Shown here piece after piece: positions 8,901 through 17,570 of a stretch of DNA of 64,000 bases. A model generated the notes under the pieces. It ran no database searches. It saw nothing but the letters and a program-made list of their open reading frames with translations, and was not told where the DNA came from. The stretch spans positions 1-64,000 of the forward strand of contig NZ_MSJP01000089.1 in the NCBI RefSeq assembly GCF_014596525.1. Direction: 5' to 3'. Source of the DNA: Streptomyces sp. CBMA291. GTDB lineage: Bacteria; Actinomycetota; Actinomycetes; Streptomycetales; Streptomycetaceae. How positions within the stretch are numbered: position 1 is the stretch's first letter; each line of letters starts with the position of its first letter. A program made the translations under genes and the position numbers.

Positions 8901-10912
8901 AGGGGCAGTGTGGGGTGGGAGGAGCGCATGGCCCAGTAGCTGAACTCGCCCTCCACGTCGAAGACCCGGTCGGGGGAGGTGTGCCAGTAACCCTGGGACA
9001 CCCTGCCCCGGTCGAAGGTGTTCCAGAAGACCAGCAGTTCGCCGTCGACGTAGTGGAAGCTCCTCCGGACCGAGTGCCCCGTGGGCACGCGCAGGTCGTG
9101 GACGAGCACGGTCGAGTCGGCGTCGACGACCCGCACCTGGGCGGCGTTCGCCACGATCAGATACGGCCAGGCCTCGACGATGGTCAGGTCGTCGAGTTGG
9201 CCGCGCGAGGGCGCCAGCTCGGCGAGCGCCTCCTCCCAGGCGGGCCAGCGCAGTTCCTCGAAGAGACCGCCCCGCAGGGTGCGGGCCAGGGTCTCGCCGA
9301 GGTCGGCGGCGACCGCCTCGGCGACCTCCTCGGGCGCCAGCGCGAGCGCCTCGGCGGGCAGCCAGGACAGACGGGCGATCGCCTCGGGGACGGCGGGCAG
9401 TCCGGCCGCGCCCGAGTTCCGGGCGACTTCGGCGACCCACTCGGCGAGCATCGGGCGGCCACCGGCCGCCGCGGCGAGGCGGCGCATCACGTCCGTGCCG
9501 GAGCCGCCGTCGTGGTAGCCGTCGGCTCCGTTGCGGAAGGCGGTGCGGAAGCGGGGATCGGCGGCGAGCGCGACCAGCTCCCGGGGATCGTCCCCGCGTG
9601 CCCAGTCCGACAGGTTCAGGGCCACATGGCTCCTGCGTCGTTCGTCCGGGGTGGGGTCGGCGACGGGGATGCCGTGGGAGAGGAGCAGGTCGAGGAGGTC
9701 GAGGTCTTCGACGCCGATGTTCAGGAAGCCCTCGCCCTCGGGGCGGGCGGCCACTTCGGCGCGCAGCGGTCCGGCCGCCCGCTCGACGAGGGCGAGCAGC
9801 CGTGCCGGGGTGGGCCGGGGGCCCCAGCCCCGGTGCCGTGCGGCGTGGAAGCGCTCCAGCCAGCCTGCCGTGCCGTCGGGACAGCGCTCCTGCGGCGGGG
9901 TGTCCGGGTCGACGAGCCCGGCGTCCGCGCCGGACTCCACCAGGAGGTCGAGCCACAGGTCGCTCAGGGCGCCGTCGTCCACCGGCGGGGTCATCGCGAG
10001 GAGCGTGCCGCGTGTGGCGGGTTCGCGGCGGGCCAGGGCGACGATCGCGGTCCGGTGCGACTTCCACCAGCCCGCGGGGGCCCGGACGGTGGCCGGGAGG
10101 GGCAGCAGCTCGGCGAGGTAGGACTGCTCCTCGGCGGGGCCGGAGAGGCCCGCCGCGCGGGCGAGCCGCCGCAGCTCGGTGGCGGCCTGCGCGGACGGGG
10201 CGAGCCCGCCGGAGGTCCGGCGGACGCACAGGCTCCGGAAGCGCTGGTAGGCCTCGGCGGGCGTCAGACGGGCCGAAAGCTCCTTGCCGTAGCCGGTGAG
10301 TACCTTGACGGGCAGCGCTCCGGCCAGCGCGAATTCCAGGAAGACGGCGTCGATCCGGTCCGCGTCGACGGTCAGGCCGTGCTGGGCCTCGGCCGTGCGG
10401 GCGCGGCCGAACAGCCGGCCCGCGTAGGCGGTGTTCTCGACGTCGAGGAAGATCCGTGCGGCCTGCTCGTAGAAGACGGGCAGGAAGTGGGGGACGGCGG
10501 AGGAGAGCCGTCCGGCCAGTTCGAGGCAGGCGTCGAGGGCTGCGCCGGGCTTGGTCTTCGCCTGCCGGGCCAGCCGGTCCAGCTCGGGGACGACCGCGAG
10601 GGCGTGGTGTCCGTCCTCGGGGTGGTGGACGAGGACCCATTCGGGGAAGCCCAGCTCCTGGCGCTGGCCGAGGCCCACGACGACCGGGGCGCCCTGCGGT
10701 TCGAGTCCGAGGAATCCGGCGGCGAGGTCTTCGGCGGGGCCGAGTTCGGCGGTGGCCAGCCGGATGACGACCCGGTCCTCGCCGAGCGCCGGGTGGCGGT
10801 AGGCCCGTGCCGTCAGGTCGGCCGCAGCGGCGCCCGCCCCCTCGGTGCCGGCCGGGAGCACCGCTCCGGCCTTGAGCAGGTCCATGCTGTCGGAAGCGGT
10901 CGTGCCGGTCAC
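5969..10912 (-). CDS. Giant 1647-residue protein with predicted beta-propeller core
   Basis: No named domain is recognised with certainty. Residues roughly 575-835 consist of repeated short beta-strand blocks, such as YLIVANAAQVRVVDADSTVL, VDGELLVFWNTFDRGRV, GTSYWVWQSSDRHG and GGLLGWRVVRLPDNGWHAED, which read like blades of a beta-propeller. Alpha-helical regions lie on both sides. A short duplication (SERVGGPAHDSERVGDPARG) lies near residue 1150. No signal peptide or membrane segment is seen, so it is probably cytoplasmic. The GTG start at 10912 overlaps the DUF4132 stop as GTGA. A propeller protein beside a MoxR-vWA pair matches the predicted ternary conflict systems; that assignment is inference. 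It could instead simply be another large DUF4132-associated protein. Confidence 0.75.
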   Translation of the reverse strand: MTGTTASDSMDLLKAGAVLPAGTEGAGAAAADLTARAYRHPALGEDRVVIRLATAELGPAEDLAAGFLGLEPQGAPVVVGLGQRQELGFPEWVLVHHPEDGHHALAVVPELDRLARQAKTKPGAALDACLELAGRLSSAVPHFLPVFYEQAARIFLDVENTAYAGRLFGRARTAEAQHGLTVDADRIDAVFLEFALAGALPVKVLTGYGKELSARLTPAEAYQRFRSLCVRRTSGGLAPSAQAATELRRLARAAGLSGPAEEQSYLAELLPLPATVRAPAGWWKSHRTAIVALARREPATRGTLLAMTPPVDDGALSDLWLDLLVESGADAGLVDPDTPPQERCPDGTAGWLERFHAARHRGWGPRPTPARLLALVERAAGPLRAEVAARPEGEGFLNIGVEDLDLLDLLLSHGIPVADPTPDERRRSHVALNLSDWARGDDPRELVALAADPRFRTAFRNGADGYHDGGSGTDVMRRLAAAAGGRPMLAEWVAEVARNSGAAGLPAVPEAIARLSWLPAEALALAPEEVAEAVAADLGETLARTLRGGLFEELRWPAWEEALAELAPSRGQLDDLTIVEAWPYLIVANAAQVRVVDADSTVLVHDLRVPTGHSVRRSFHYVDGELLVFWNTFDRGRVSQGYWHTSPDRVFDVEGEFSYWAMRSSHPTLPLPGGGRATGTGVLHRGDTKLPAERQILSDGTSYWVWQSSDRHGDEGGWTEYDPATGTHGRRSQPGFLSDATRAHGTGAELAALSSWVRPAPTVPGSALGTPAGGLLGWRVVRLPDNGWHAEDTAGRRVTLPEGSDKPVAALTFPGDDRPRAVTQRWRTLSLSDPDGIVTTTSDSDRREVFGTAAGALPPLSHLYALRSRDARASAVLRAVDGATAGTLLKAATAAERASDLPELVGTVLPEVTSPEIVAGVVKVLGFAVRQQKALDEVATRIDPSAERPQTRVPGPSDRQISEALGGLVESGYYTRGSDQDVLHLFLEGLAAARSDTDATVRPGLTHFDLPSLPPSGLPFTPLLDTPATLAYRAVAPGGEEHREVLLGVLDRIETLGLASTAASAAHWRRVLLHLGPAHLHAPDGSEYASWHRAVLPLGGGAVLGITEHHENVSDGQLFGALLYDPEGRFAVPGPYTARGSERVGGPAHDSERVGDPARGAEWLAGFLREARERGEVPFRPEAAEEFGRLTGAPGPVARLVIAGVPGVDSWENNYLPGELRKTLGLKVAEAAQGRDELRALSEEVRRAVVAALLPSDPALLWTEGPDVASAAAVWNQLVGRRAQVPDWLSAEAARGARSEWPALRALPSLLDPASSPELSVDVEWHIQNDRAVPVVATDAPFTSAVLTGSLSLMAWLAHRLPSGDPLRAALPGALDAVRQRLASPSLLLADKRFTYLGDFRSVAGAPTETAPDHERYGAVLMATHDLQPQPALRPSLLDSTGSDPYLAALRGQNQHPTELEAALRRAYDPVFARLLTDPGAPAGGETDAEGLWWPQDPSRSVPALVAEVASAHGLGEDAAVLYLMLLAMPDPTDRNTARWTGWKPARLKAARAGLAAGDLVVEAVRARAGRSLFLPGAWVEQSSPVLPVEQWKLPMYGPVADTRPVLGSLLPVEPVAELYARAWQRILDGDLPRFEELKVRKTRRRR

Positions 10913-11766
10913 GCGTCCCCACCCTTTTCGATCGTGCGGCCGGCGTAGAGCGCGGCGGCCATGCGCATTCCCTCGGACCAGGCCACCGGCCCGACCTCGC
11001 TCAGCCGCACCGCGCGGCCGTCCTCGTCACGCCAGCCGAGACCGCCGGTCTCCGACTCGCCGTCCCAGTAGGGCTCTCCGATCCACACGGACGCCTCCGT
11101 GCTCAGGCCGCCGTCGCGGACCTTGCACGTGGCGTAGCCGCCGGAGACGCGGTAGCCGAGGGCGGTGGCCCGTCCGGCGATCCCGAAGCGGGAGGGGAAC
11201 TTCCCGCCCGCGTAGTCCCGTATCTCCGTGGCCGACGCGGCGAGACCGGTGGCCGGCCTGGTCCAGGTGGGCCGGTGGATCTGCTCCACCCGCTGGGTGA
11301 TGCCGAGTTCGGCCGCGAAGTCCCGTACGTCCTCCAGGTCGGGCAGGAGCACGGGGTGGGGGAGGGTCACGGTGCGCGGGGAGAGCCGTACGGTCTCGCC
11401 GTCGAGGTCGACCACCTTCAGTTCGCCGTCCTCGGTGACGTCGCGCAGGAAGCCGACCTCGTCCGGGTCGTCGCCGACGACGGCCATGTCACGGAGGGCG
11501 GACTGCCAGGCCTCGTCCGGCCACACCCGTGCGATCAGTGCGGTGGGCACCGGGAGCGAGGACACCATCCAGGTGTCCACCTGGGCCACGCACGCGGCCA
11601 GGTGCCGGTCGAGCCATTCGGAGAGCCGCCGGAGCCGGTCGGTCTCCGGATGGTCGCGCAACGCCTTCGGCAGTGTCTTCAACTGCCGCCCCTCGGAGCG
11701 TCGTGCGACCACCCGCCCGTCATCGAGGGTGATCTCGTACCCCTCACCCACTGCAAGCCACGCCAT
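10909..11766 (-). CDS. DUF4132 domain protein
   Basis: A 285-residue cytoplasmic protein. It opens with a basic WGR-like strand set (YEITLDDGRVVARRSEGRQL), continues with a helical core (LKTLPKALRDHPETDRLRRL, LSEWLDRHLAACVAQVDTWM) and a beta-rich C-terminal half, as in DUF4132 proteins. Family function is unknown. ATG 11766 is chosen because GGAGGGG precedes it; an in-frame GTG at 11802 lacks such a site. It is the first gene of the minus-strand island and is translationally coupled to the giant gene by a GTGA overlap. A short gap separates it from the peptidase gene at 11899-12651, which is also on the minus strand and upstream of it. Confidence 0.75.
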   Translation of the reverse strand: MAWLAVGEGYEITLDDGRVVARRSEGRQLKTLPKALRDHPETDRLRRLSEWLDRHLAACVAQVDTWMVSSLPVPTALIARVWPDEAWQSALRDMAVVGDDPDEVGFLRDVTEDGELKVVDLDGETVRLSPRTVTLPHPVLLPDLEDVRDFAAELGITQRVEQIHRPTWTRPATGLAASATEIRDYAGGKFPSRFGIAGRATALGYRVSGGYATCKVRDGGLSTEASVWIGEPYWDGESETGGLGWRDEDGRAVRLSEVGPVAWSEGMRMAAALYAGRTIEKGGDA

Positions 11767-11898
11767 GAGCCGTGCCCCTCCGCCTGTGCCGTCGGAATCC
11801 ACGCAGCCCGAACAAGGGGGACGAAGCCCCCGAACTGCGGTATGCGGGGAGACTATCCAGGCCCACTGACAACGGCCTCCCGGGTGGTGGAGGGAGCG

Positions 11899-12651
11899 TC
11901 AGATGCCGCAGCCGGAGGCGGACCAGAACCGTGCGGGACGGTGGTCGACGTGGGCGTGGTCGCCGTGGTCGGGGTATCCCGGGCCGAGGATGCCGTTGAA
12001 GCCGTGGTTGCGGGCCTGCTGGGCGAGGAGGCAGAGCGTGTGGGGGCCCGCGCCGAGGTCGGCGGCGTCCCCGTACAGATGGCGGCTCGACGCGGCGCCG
12101 CCGACGGCGTTGTTGCAGGCCGTGCTGCGGAAACCGCTGGTCACGCGGATGCTCTGGTCGCCGAGGGCGTGTCGCAGGGCCTCCAGTTTCCACATGGTGC
12201 GCAGGGCGTTCGACTTGGCGGTCGCCGCGCTCACCGCGCCTCCGGCCCAGGTGGAGTTGCAGGTGTTGAGTTCGGCGTACGAAAAGTGGGCGGGCGTGCA
12301 GTCGTCGTCCTGGAGCGCGTAGATCTTGGCGAAGGTCGCGGGACCCGCGACACCGTCGGCGGCCAGTCCGTAGGCGCTCTGGAAGCGTTTGACGGCGGCG
12401 GCTGTGGCGGGGCCGTAGGAGCCGTCGACGGCGAGCACCGCGCCGTAGCCCGGATATCCGGCGACCCGGATCTGTAGCGCGGTCACATCGGCGCCGGAGG
12501 CGCCCTGGGAGAGGGTGCGGGACCAGGTGGTGCAGCCGTCGGCCTGGGCGGTGCCCGCGGTGGCCACCACCCCGCCGGAGAATGCAGTCATGAGCATGAC
12601 AAGCGAGAGCAGCAGGCGCAAGGGCGGCGACTGCGGGGAGCGTCGGAGCAT
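11899..12651 (-). CDS. Secreted zinc D-Ala-D-Ala carboxypeptidase (M15A) with peptidoglycan-binding domain
   Basis: A 250-residue exported protein. It has a signal peptide (residues 1-37, cut after TAGTAQA), then a PG_binding_1 domain (SQGASGADVTALQIRVAGYP through VAGPATFAKIY, about 47-110), then an M15A zinc peptidase domain. The latter shows the HLYGDAADLG metal motif (H and D ligands) and the final HGDHAHVDHR histidine. Its layout matches the classic Streptomyces albus G enzyme, which cleaves or transfers D-Ala-D-Ala of peptidoglycan stems outside the cell. The start ATG 12651 has GGAGGACCG in front. Several cysteines suggest disulfides. It appears to be transcribed alone. Confidence 0.92.
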   Translation of the reverse strand: MLRRSPQSPPLRLLLSLVMLMTAFSGGVVATAGTAQADGCTTWSRTLSQGASGADVTALQIRVAGYPGYGAVLAVDGSYGPATAAAVKRFQSAYGLAADGVAGPATFAKIYALQDDDCTPAHFSYAELNTCNSTWAGGAVSAATAKSNALRTMWKLEALRHALGDQSIRVTSGFRSTACNNAVGGAASSRHLYGDAADLGAGPHTLCLLAQQARNHGFNGILGPGYPDHGDHAHVDHRPARFWSASGCGI

Positions 12652-12762
12652 CGGTCCTCCAAGACGTCACGAGTCCGGACGGCCCACGGATGTGGGTTCC
12701 CCCGAGACTGACGGCCCGGTCGACGCGCGTCAACCATCCGCCCCTGCCCACCGCCGCGCCCC

Positions 12763-13749
12763 TCAGGGGGCGAACGAGACCCGTGCGACGACGGGAAGAT
12801 GATCGCTGCCGGTGGCGGGCAGCGTCAGGATCGACGGCACCACCGCGCCCCGCGCCAGGACCTGGTCGATACGGGCCACCGGAAGTCCCGCCGGGAAACT
12901 GAACGCGAAACCCCGCAGGGGAGCACCGAGCACCGAGGTCAGGGGCGACAGACCGCGGTCGTCGACGGTGCCGTTGAGATCGCCCGCGAGGATCACCCTC
13001 CCCGCCGGCTCGCCCGCGAGCACCCGCCCGAGCAGGACGGCGCTCTCGTCGCGCCGGGCGGAGGCGAGACCGCCGGACCCCACCCGTACGGACGGCAGAT
13101 GGGCGACGTACACGGCGACGTCCCCGTACGGCGTGCGCGCCACGGTCCGCAGCGCACGGTTCCAGGGCTCCGTGACGTCCCGGGGCCTGATGTCCAGCGG
13201 CCGGACCCCGGTGAGCGGATGACGGGACCACAGCCCGACCGTGCCGTGCGTCGCGCGGTACGGGAACCGCGCGGCAAGCTCCGCCTCGTACACCGCCGAC
13301 GCCGGGGGCACCAGCTCCTGGAGCGCGATCAGATCGGCCCCGGCGGCGGCCAAGGCCCGCGCGGTCCCCGCCGGATCGGGGTTCTCGTCGCTCACGTTGT
13401 GCTGTACGACGACGAGTTCACGCCCGCCCGGCGGAGCCGAGGGCAGCAACAGCCCGCCGTACGAGAACCCCCAGACGACGGCGGGAACGAGCAGCGCCAC
13501 CAGCGCCGGGGCCGAGCGCCGAAGCAGGGCGACGACGGCGAGGAGCGGCACGGGCAGACCCAGCCACGGCAGGAAGGACTCCAGCAGACTGCCCAGTCTG
13601 CCCGGCGTGCCGGGGACCACCGAGGGGAAGGCGAGCAGCAACGCCGTCACACCGCCGAGCCCGGCGACGACAAGGCCGGACCGAGGCCGGCGCCCCCGTG
13701 CTCCCGCCCCTTCCCCTGCCCCCGCCCGTGCACCGTCCGCCGTTCCCAC
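12763..13749 (-). CDS. Membrane-anchored endonuclease/exonuclease/phosphatase family protein
   Basis: A 328-residue protein. Its N-terminal part has about three hydrophobic segments (LVVAGLGGVTALLLAFPSVV, LPWLGLPVPLLAVVALLRRS, LVALLVPAVVWGFSYGGLLL). A C-terminal EEP domain follows: VVVQHNVSDENPD, the metal-binding glutamate in DLIALQELVP, LAGDLNGTVD and the terminal SDHLPVVARVSF. The fold acts on phosphodiesters; the position of the membrane segments puts the catalytic domain probably outside. The start GTG 13749 follows AAGGAG. The substrate (extracellular DNA, lipid head group or other) cannot be read from the sequence. Confidence 0.88.
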   Translation of the reverse strand: MGTADGARAGAGEGAGARGRRPRSGLVVAGLGGVTALLLAFPSVVPGTPGRLGSLLESFLPWLGLPVPLLAVVALLRRSAPALVALLVPAVVWGFSYGGLLLPSAPPGGRELVVVQHNVSDENPDPAGTARALAAAGADLIALQELVPPASAVYEAELAARFPYRATHGTVGLWSRHPLTGVRPLDIRPRDVTEPWNRALRTVARTPYGDVAVYVAHLPSVRVGSGGLASARRDESAVLLGRVLAGEPAGRVILAGDLNGTVDDRGLSPLTSVLGAPLRGFAFSFPAGLPVARIDQVLARGAVVPSILTLPATGSDHLPVVARVSFAP

Positions 13750-13829
13750 CCCGGCTCCTTCCCTCGGCGTCGAAGATCGGATTCGAGGATCAGGACGAGC
13801 GGGGGGAAGGGCCGGGTTCCCGGACCTGG

Positions 13830-15239
13830 TCAGCAGGCGAGGGTGCCCCTGCGCAGGGCGTGGCCGCCGGTGTTGCCGTCGTCGGACCAGTAGACGGGCT
13901 TGACGCCCCCGACGCACTCCGCGGCACCGCTCACGGCGAAGCCCTCGTTGTTGAGGTCGGCCATGCCGGAGGGGCGCTTGTAGACGCCGCTCACCGCGAA
14001 GGACCCGGACGCGTCCACCCGCAGGGTCCGGTGCTGCCCACCGCATGTGTCGTCGCAGACCACCCAGAGCCGCTCGGCGCCCGGCTCCCACTGCACCTCC
14101 ATGACCCCGCTCATCCCGCTGCTCACCGTGGCGACCCGGGTGAAGGACCCGGAATCGGCGAGGACGTAGCCGTAGACCGTGCCGGTGCCCTCGACGCCGA
14201 GGAAGAAGACCCCGCCGGTGTGGGCGCCGTAGCGCGCCGGGTCGTAGGCGGCGCCGGTCGACGCGTCCTTGAACCCGGCCCCGGTCAGCGCCGCGTCGGG
14301 CACCCAGGCGATCCCCTCGAAGCCCAGATTGGACCCCACGGGCGGCAGATCGGAGGTCAGGTTCCACTCCTTGGCCGCGATCAGCGTGCTCGTCGTGCCC
14401 GCGGGGGCGTACCGGAGCACGGACAGCCGACTGGTGCCGGAGGCGTCGCCGTTCCGCTCGCTCGCCACGAACACCCCGCCCGCCGAGCCCGCCCCGGTGA
14501 GCGTCACGCCCTCGCTGTCGGGGCTGCCGGAACCGGTGGGAAAGCGCAGGGCCTTGCCGCCGGACCAGCCGTTCGCCGTGTCCGGCTTCCAGCCGCCCGA
14601 GCCGTCGGCGACCAGCCGCCACAGCTTGCCGGAGTTCTGGGCGGCCCACAGGACGCCGCCCTCCTGGCTCAGACCGCTCAGGTCCTCCCCGAAGACGTTG
14701 GACGCGTCGGCGGTGGCCACCGTGCTCCCGCCGGGCCAGGCCACCGGATCGGTCGCACCGCCGCCGGAACCGCCACAGGCGTTGGGCGCGCCCAGGGTGA
14801 CGGCCGCCGACGTGAACGCGCCCGTGCCGTCCGGACACCGCGACCAGGAAGGCGCCGCATGCTGGTTCCACGTGAAACTGTCCACCAGCGTGCTGCCGTC
14901 CGGCAGATACAGCCGCGCCTTGTCGGCGGAGCCGAGGCCGAACGACCCGTGCACGTCGAAGGCCCGGAACGCACCGGGAGCCAGCGTCGTCCCGGCCGGG
15001 ATCTTGTACTTCGAGCCGTCGTTGTCGTCCTTGAGGATCCAGCCGGAGACGTCGACGCTCGCCGCGCCCTTGTTGTACAGCTCGACGGAGTCCTCGACGG
15101 ACCCGGTCGTCAGGACTTCGTTGATACGGATGTCGTCGGCCGGAGCCGCGTGCGCGGGTGCCGCCTGGAACAAACCGGCGGCCAGGAGAGGAGCGGTCAA
15201 GGCGAGGCGAAGGCCCCGGCCTCGTGTGCGTACGGTCAC
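13830..15239 (-). CDS. Secreted lamin-tail-domain protein
   Basis: A 469-residue exported protein. The signal peptide ends at APAHA (about residue 31). A lamin-tail (LTD) domain then spans about 35-150: IRINEVLTTGSVEDSVELYN, VDVSGWILKDDNDGSKYKIP, and the FDVHGSFGLGSADKARLYLP strand set. The rest is beta-rich with repeated sheet motifs (GGVLWAAQNSGKLWRL, GVFFLGVEGTGTVYGYVL, VQWEPGAERLWVVCDDTCGG), likely a propeller of the kind seen in secreted phytase-like or esterase-like proteins. No catalytic residues can be assigned. GTG 15239 is the only start before the signal peptide; its ribosome binding site is weak. Confidence 0.8.
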   Translation of the reverse strand: MTVRTRGRGLRLALTAPLLAAGLFQAAPAHAAPADDIRINEVLTTGSVEDSVELYNKGAASVDVSGWILKDDNDGSKYKIPAGTTLAPGAFRAFDVHGSFGLGSADKARLYLPDGSTLVDSFTWNQHAAPSWSRCPDGTGAFTSAAVTLGAPNACGGSGGGATDPVAWPGGSTVATADASNVFGEDLSGLSQEGGVLWAAQNSGKLWRLVADGSGGWKPDTANGWSGGKALRFPTGSGSPDSEGVTLTGAGSAGGVFVASERNGDASGTSRLSVLRYAPAGTTSTLIAAKEWNLTSDLPPVGSNLGFEGIAWVPDAALTGAGFKDASTGAAYDPARYGAHTGGVFFLGVEGTGTVYGYVLADSGSFTRVATVSSGMSGVMEVQWEPGAERLWVVCDDTCGGQHRTLRVDASGSFAVSGVYKRPSGMADLNNEGFAVSGAAECVGGVKPVYWSDDGNTGGHALRRGTLAC

Positions 15240-15462
15240 GATGTCCGTCCAGGGAAGCGTTCCGACAGGGCGGCACGAGGCTCCCGGCCCGGACCGAACG
15301 AGCGGCCTCCGACGGCTGAGCGTTCCGTGAACGGTGGACGAACCGCCCGCCGCCGGTCCCCTCGGTCGAAGGAGTCCGCATCGGTCCGCGTGCCTCCTGC
15401 CTTCACGGGGGAGTGTTCCCCGGTCGGGAAGACCTCACGGACCGAGAACGAGGTGATCACTG

Positions 15463-16632
15463 GTGCGTAGGACGCCGGGACAGGGGACGGCCCTGGAGAC
15501 GGTTCCCCGGCTGGCCGGGGAACCGCTGGTCGCCGCGGTCGCCGAGGTGGCCGCCACCGTGCTCGGGCCGGTCGCGGAACGGACCGCCGTGACCGGCGTC
15601 CCCGTCACCCACTTGGAAGCACTCGCGGGGTGCGGGGCGTACGGCCTCGTCGGGTACGAGCCGCCCGAGGGGAGCGGGCTCACCCATGGCGAGGTGGTGC
15701 GCGAGGTCCACGAACTGCTCTCGGCCGCCGACCCCTCCACCTGGTTCGTCCACGTCCAGCACTTCGCGCTCGTGAAGGCACTCGTCAAGAGCCCCCATAC
15801 CGCCCTGCGCGACCGCTGGCTGCCCGAGCTGGCCACCGGTCGGAAACGGTCCACCGCCGGCTTCGCCTACCTCCGGCAGCCCGAACCGCCGGTCTCCGCC
15901 CGGGAGACCGACGGCGGCTGGCGGCTGGACGGCCGGGTGCCCTGGATGACCGGGTGGGGCCTCGCCGACATGGCCGTCCTCGGCGCCGTCGCCCCCGGCG
16001 ACCGGGCCCTCTTCGTCCGGGCCGACTGCGGCCCCCGGGCCCGTGACGGCCTCGTCGCGGTGGACTCCGCGCCGCTCTGGGCGATGGACGGCACCCACAC
16101 CTCGGCCGTGGAGATCCGCGACCTCTTCGTCCCCCACGAGGACGTGATCTCCCTGGAGCCCCGGACGGAATGGGCCCACGGCTACGACCTGGAGAACGCC
16201 AACGCCCAGCCGGCCGTCTTCGGCCATCTGCGGGCCGCCGTCGACCTGCTGCTCGCCACCGCCCCGCGCGCCGGAGCCGCCTACGAGACGCTCGCCCTCC
16301 GGCTGGCCGAACAGGCCGCCCGGCTGCGCACCGAGGCCTACGCCCTGCGCGACGAGCAGCCGCCGGAGAAGGAGGTGGCGGCCCGGACCGGGATCCGGGC
16401 CGCCGCCCTCGACCTCGGGGTCCGGGCCGCCACCGCCTGCGTCGCCGCGACCGGGGGCCGGGCCGTCCGGTACGGCGACACGGCGGGCCGACTCGCCCGG
16501 GAGGCCCTGTTCCACCTGGTCCAGGCCCAGACCCCCGGCCTCCGCGAGGCCACCGCCGACGTCACGCTCAGGGGCGTCCGGCCCGGGAGAACCCCTGGGG
16601 GAAGAGACATCGGCCACCGGAGCACCACCTGA
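15463..16632 (+). CDS. Acyl-CoA dehydrogenase-like flavoprotein
   Basis: A 389-residue protein with the acyl-CoA dehydrogenase fold: a helical N-domain, a middle beta-domain (STAGFAYLRQPEPPVSARET, WRLDGRVPWMTGWGLADMAV) and a helical C-domain (CVAATGGRAVRYGDTAGRLA). Members bind FAD and oxidise acyl thioesters or, in side branches, act as flavin monooxygenases or hydroxylases. A catalytic glutamate cannot be placed with confidence, so the reaction is open. The start GTG 15463 follows AGGTGA at seven bases. It diverges from the lamin-tail gene across 223 bases that must hold both promoters. Confidence 0.82.
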   Translation: MRRTPGQGTALETVPRLAGEPLVAAVAEVAATVLGPVAERTAVTGVPVTHLEALAGCGAYGLVGYEPPEGSGLTHGEVVREVHELLSAADPSTWFVHVQHFALVKALVKSPHTALRDRWLPELATGRKRSTAGFAYLRQPEPPVSARETDGGWRLDGRVPWMTGWGLADMAVLGAVAPGDRALFVRADCGPRARDGLVAVDSAPLWAMDGTHTSAVEIRDLFVPHEDVISLEPRTEWAHGYDLENANAQPAVFGHLRAAVDLLLATAPRAGAAYETLALRLAEQAARLRTEAYALRDEQPPEKEVAARTGIRAAALDLGVRAATACVAATGGRAVRYGDTAGRLAREALFHLVQAQTPGLREATADVTLRGVRPGRTPGGRDIGHRSTT

Positions 16633-16777
16633 GACCTCGCCGGAGCACCATCGCGGGAAGGCCCGCCGGGGCGCCGCAGCAGGTCCCGCGGTTCCCGGAC
16701 GTAGGCTTCGGACTCCCGCGAGGGATGTACGGGGCCATCAGGGCGCACGGACGGCGCGGCACGGACAGGAGGCCGAA

Positions 16778-17470
16778 GTGGCCGGGACGACGGTGGCCGC
16801 GGCGAGGGCCGAGGTGATGGCCGAGCTGGCCGGGCTCGAAGACCCGAGGACACGCGCGGTCAACGAGCGCCACGGCGACGACCACGGCGTGAACCTCGGC
16901 AAGCTGCGCGCCCTCGCGAAGAGGCGGGGAACCGATCAGGACCTCGCCGTCGCCCTCTGGCGCACGGGCGACTCCGCCGCCCGTCTGGTCGCCCTGCTGA
17001 TCTGCCGCCCGAAGGCCTTCACGCGCGACGAGCTGGACACCATGGTCCGCGAGGCGCGCACGCCCAAGGAGCGGGACTGGCTCCTTGCCTACGTGGTGAA
17101 GAAGAGCCCGCACGCCGAGGAACTCCGGGTGGCCTGGTTCGCCGACCCCGAGCCGGACGTCGCGGCGGCGGGGTGGACACTGACCGCCGAACGCGTGACG
17201 AAGAGTGCCGGGGACCTCGACCTCACGGGTCTGCTCGACGTCATCGAGGCCGGGATGAAGGAGGCGCCCGACCGCCTCCAGTGGGCCATGAACCACTGTC
17301 TGGCCCGGATCGGCATCGACCATCCCGGGCACCGTGCCCGCGCCCTCGCCATCGGCGAACGCCTCGAAGTGCTCAAGGACCATCCGACGTCCCCCGGCTG
17401 CACCTCGCCGTTCGCCCCCCTCTGGATCACCGAGATGGTCCGCAGACAAGAGGAGAGCGCGAAGAGCTGA
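16778..17470 (+). CDS. DNA alkylation repair protein (AlkD/AlkC-like HEAT repeats)
   Basis: A 230-residue all-helical protein matching the DNA alkylation repair family. It shows repeated HEAT-like helices (NLGKLRALAKRRGTDQDLAV, RDWLLAYVVKKSPHAEELRV, DRLQWAMNHCLARIGIDHPG). Family members remove alkylated bases or bind damaged DNA; the exact glycosylase residues are not obvious here. The start GTG 16778 has an ideal AGGAGG five bases upstream. It converges on the Nudix-like gene across the 14-base inverted repeat at 17516-17568. Confidence 0.82.
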   Translation: MAGTTVAAARAEVMAELAGLEDPRTRAVNERHGDDHGVNLGKLRALAKRRGTDQDLAVALWRTGDSAARLVALLICRPKAFTRDELDTMVREARTPKERDWLLAYVVKKSPHAEELRVAWFADPEPDVAAAGWTLTAERVTKSAGDLDLTGLLDVIEAGMKEAPDRLQWAMNHCLARIGIDHPGHRARALAIGERLEVLKDHPTSPGCTSPFAPLWITEMVRRQEESAKS

Positions 17471-17515
17471 CCCCGGCCGTACCCACGCCGGGCCACAGTG
17501 GGACAAGGGCCCCGG

Positions 17516-17568
17516 CCGTCCGCGCGCGGTCCCGCTCCCCCTTCCGGGGCGGCCCCGCGCGCGGACGG
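17516..17568. terminator. Bidirectional terminator hairpin
   Basis: Perfect 14-base arms CCGTCCGCGCGCGG (17516-17529) and its complement (17555-17568) surround a 25-base loop. It lies between the convergent ends of the DNA alkylation repair gene and the Nudix-like gene. It probably serves both. Confidence 0.75.
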
Positions 17569-17570
17569 AC

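Noticed and set aside
6638..10948. A 1436-codon plus-strand frame opposite the giant protein gene
   Set aside because: Typical high-GC antisense shadow; the minus-strand frame has protein-like composition and the GTGA coupling to its neighbour.
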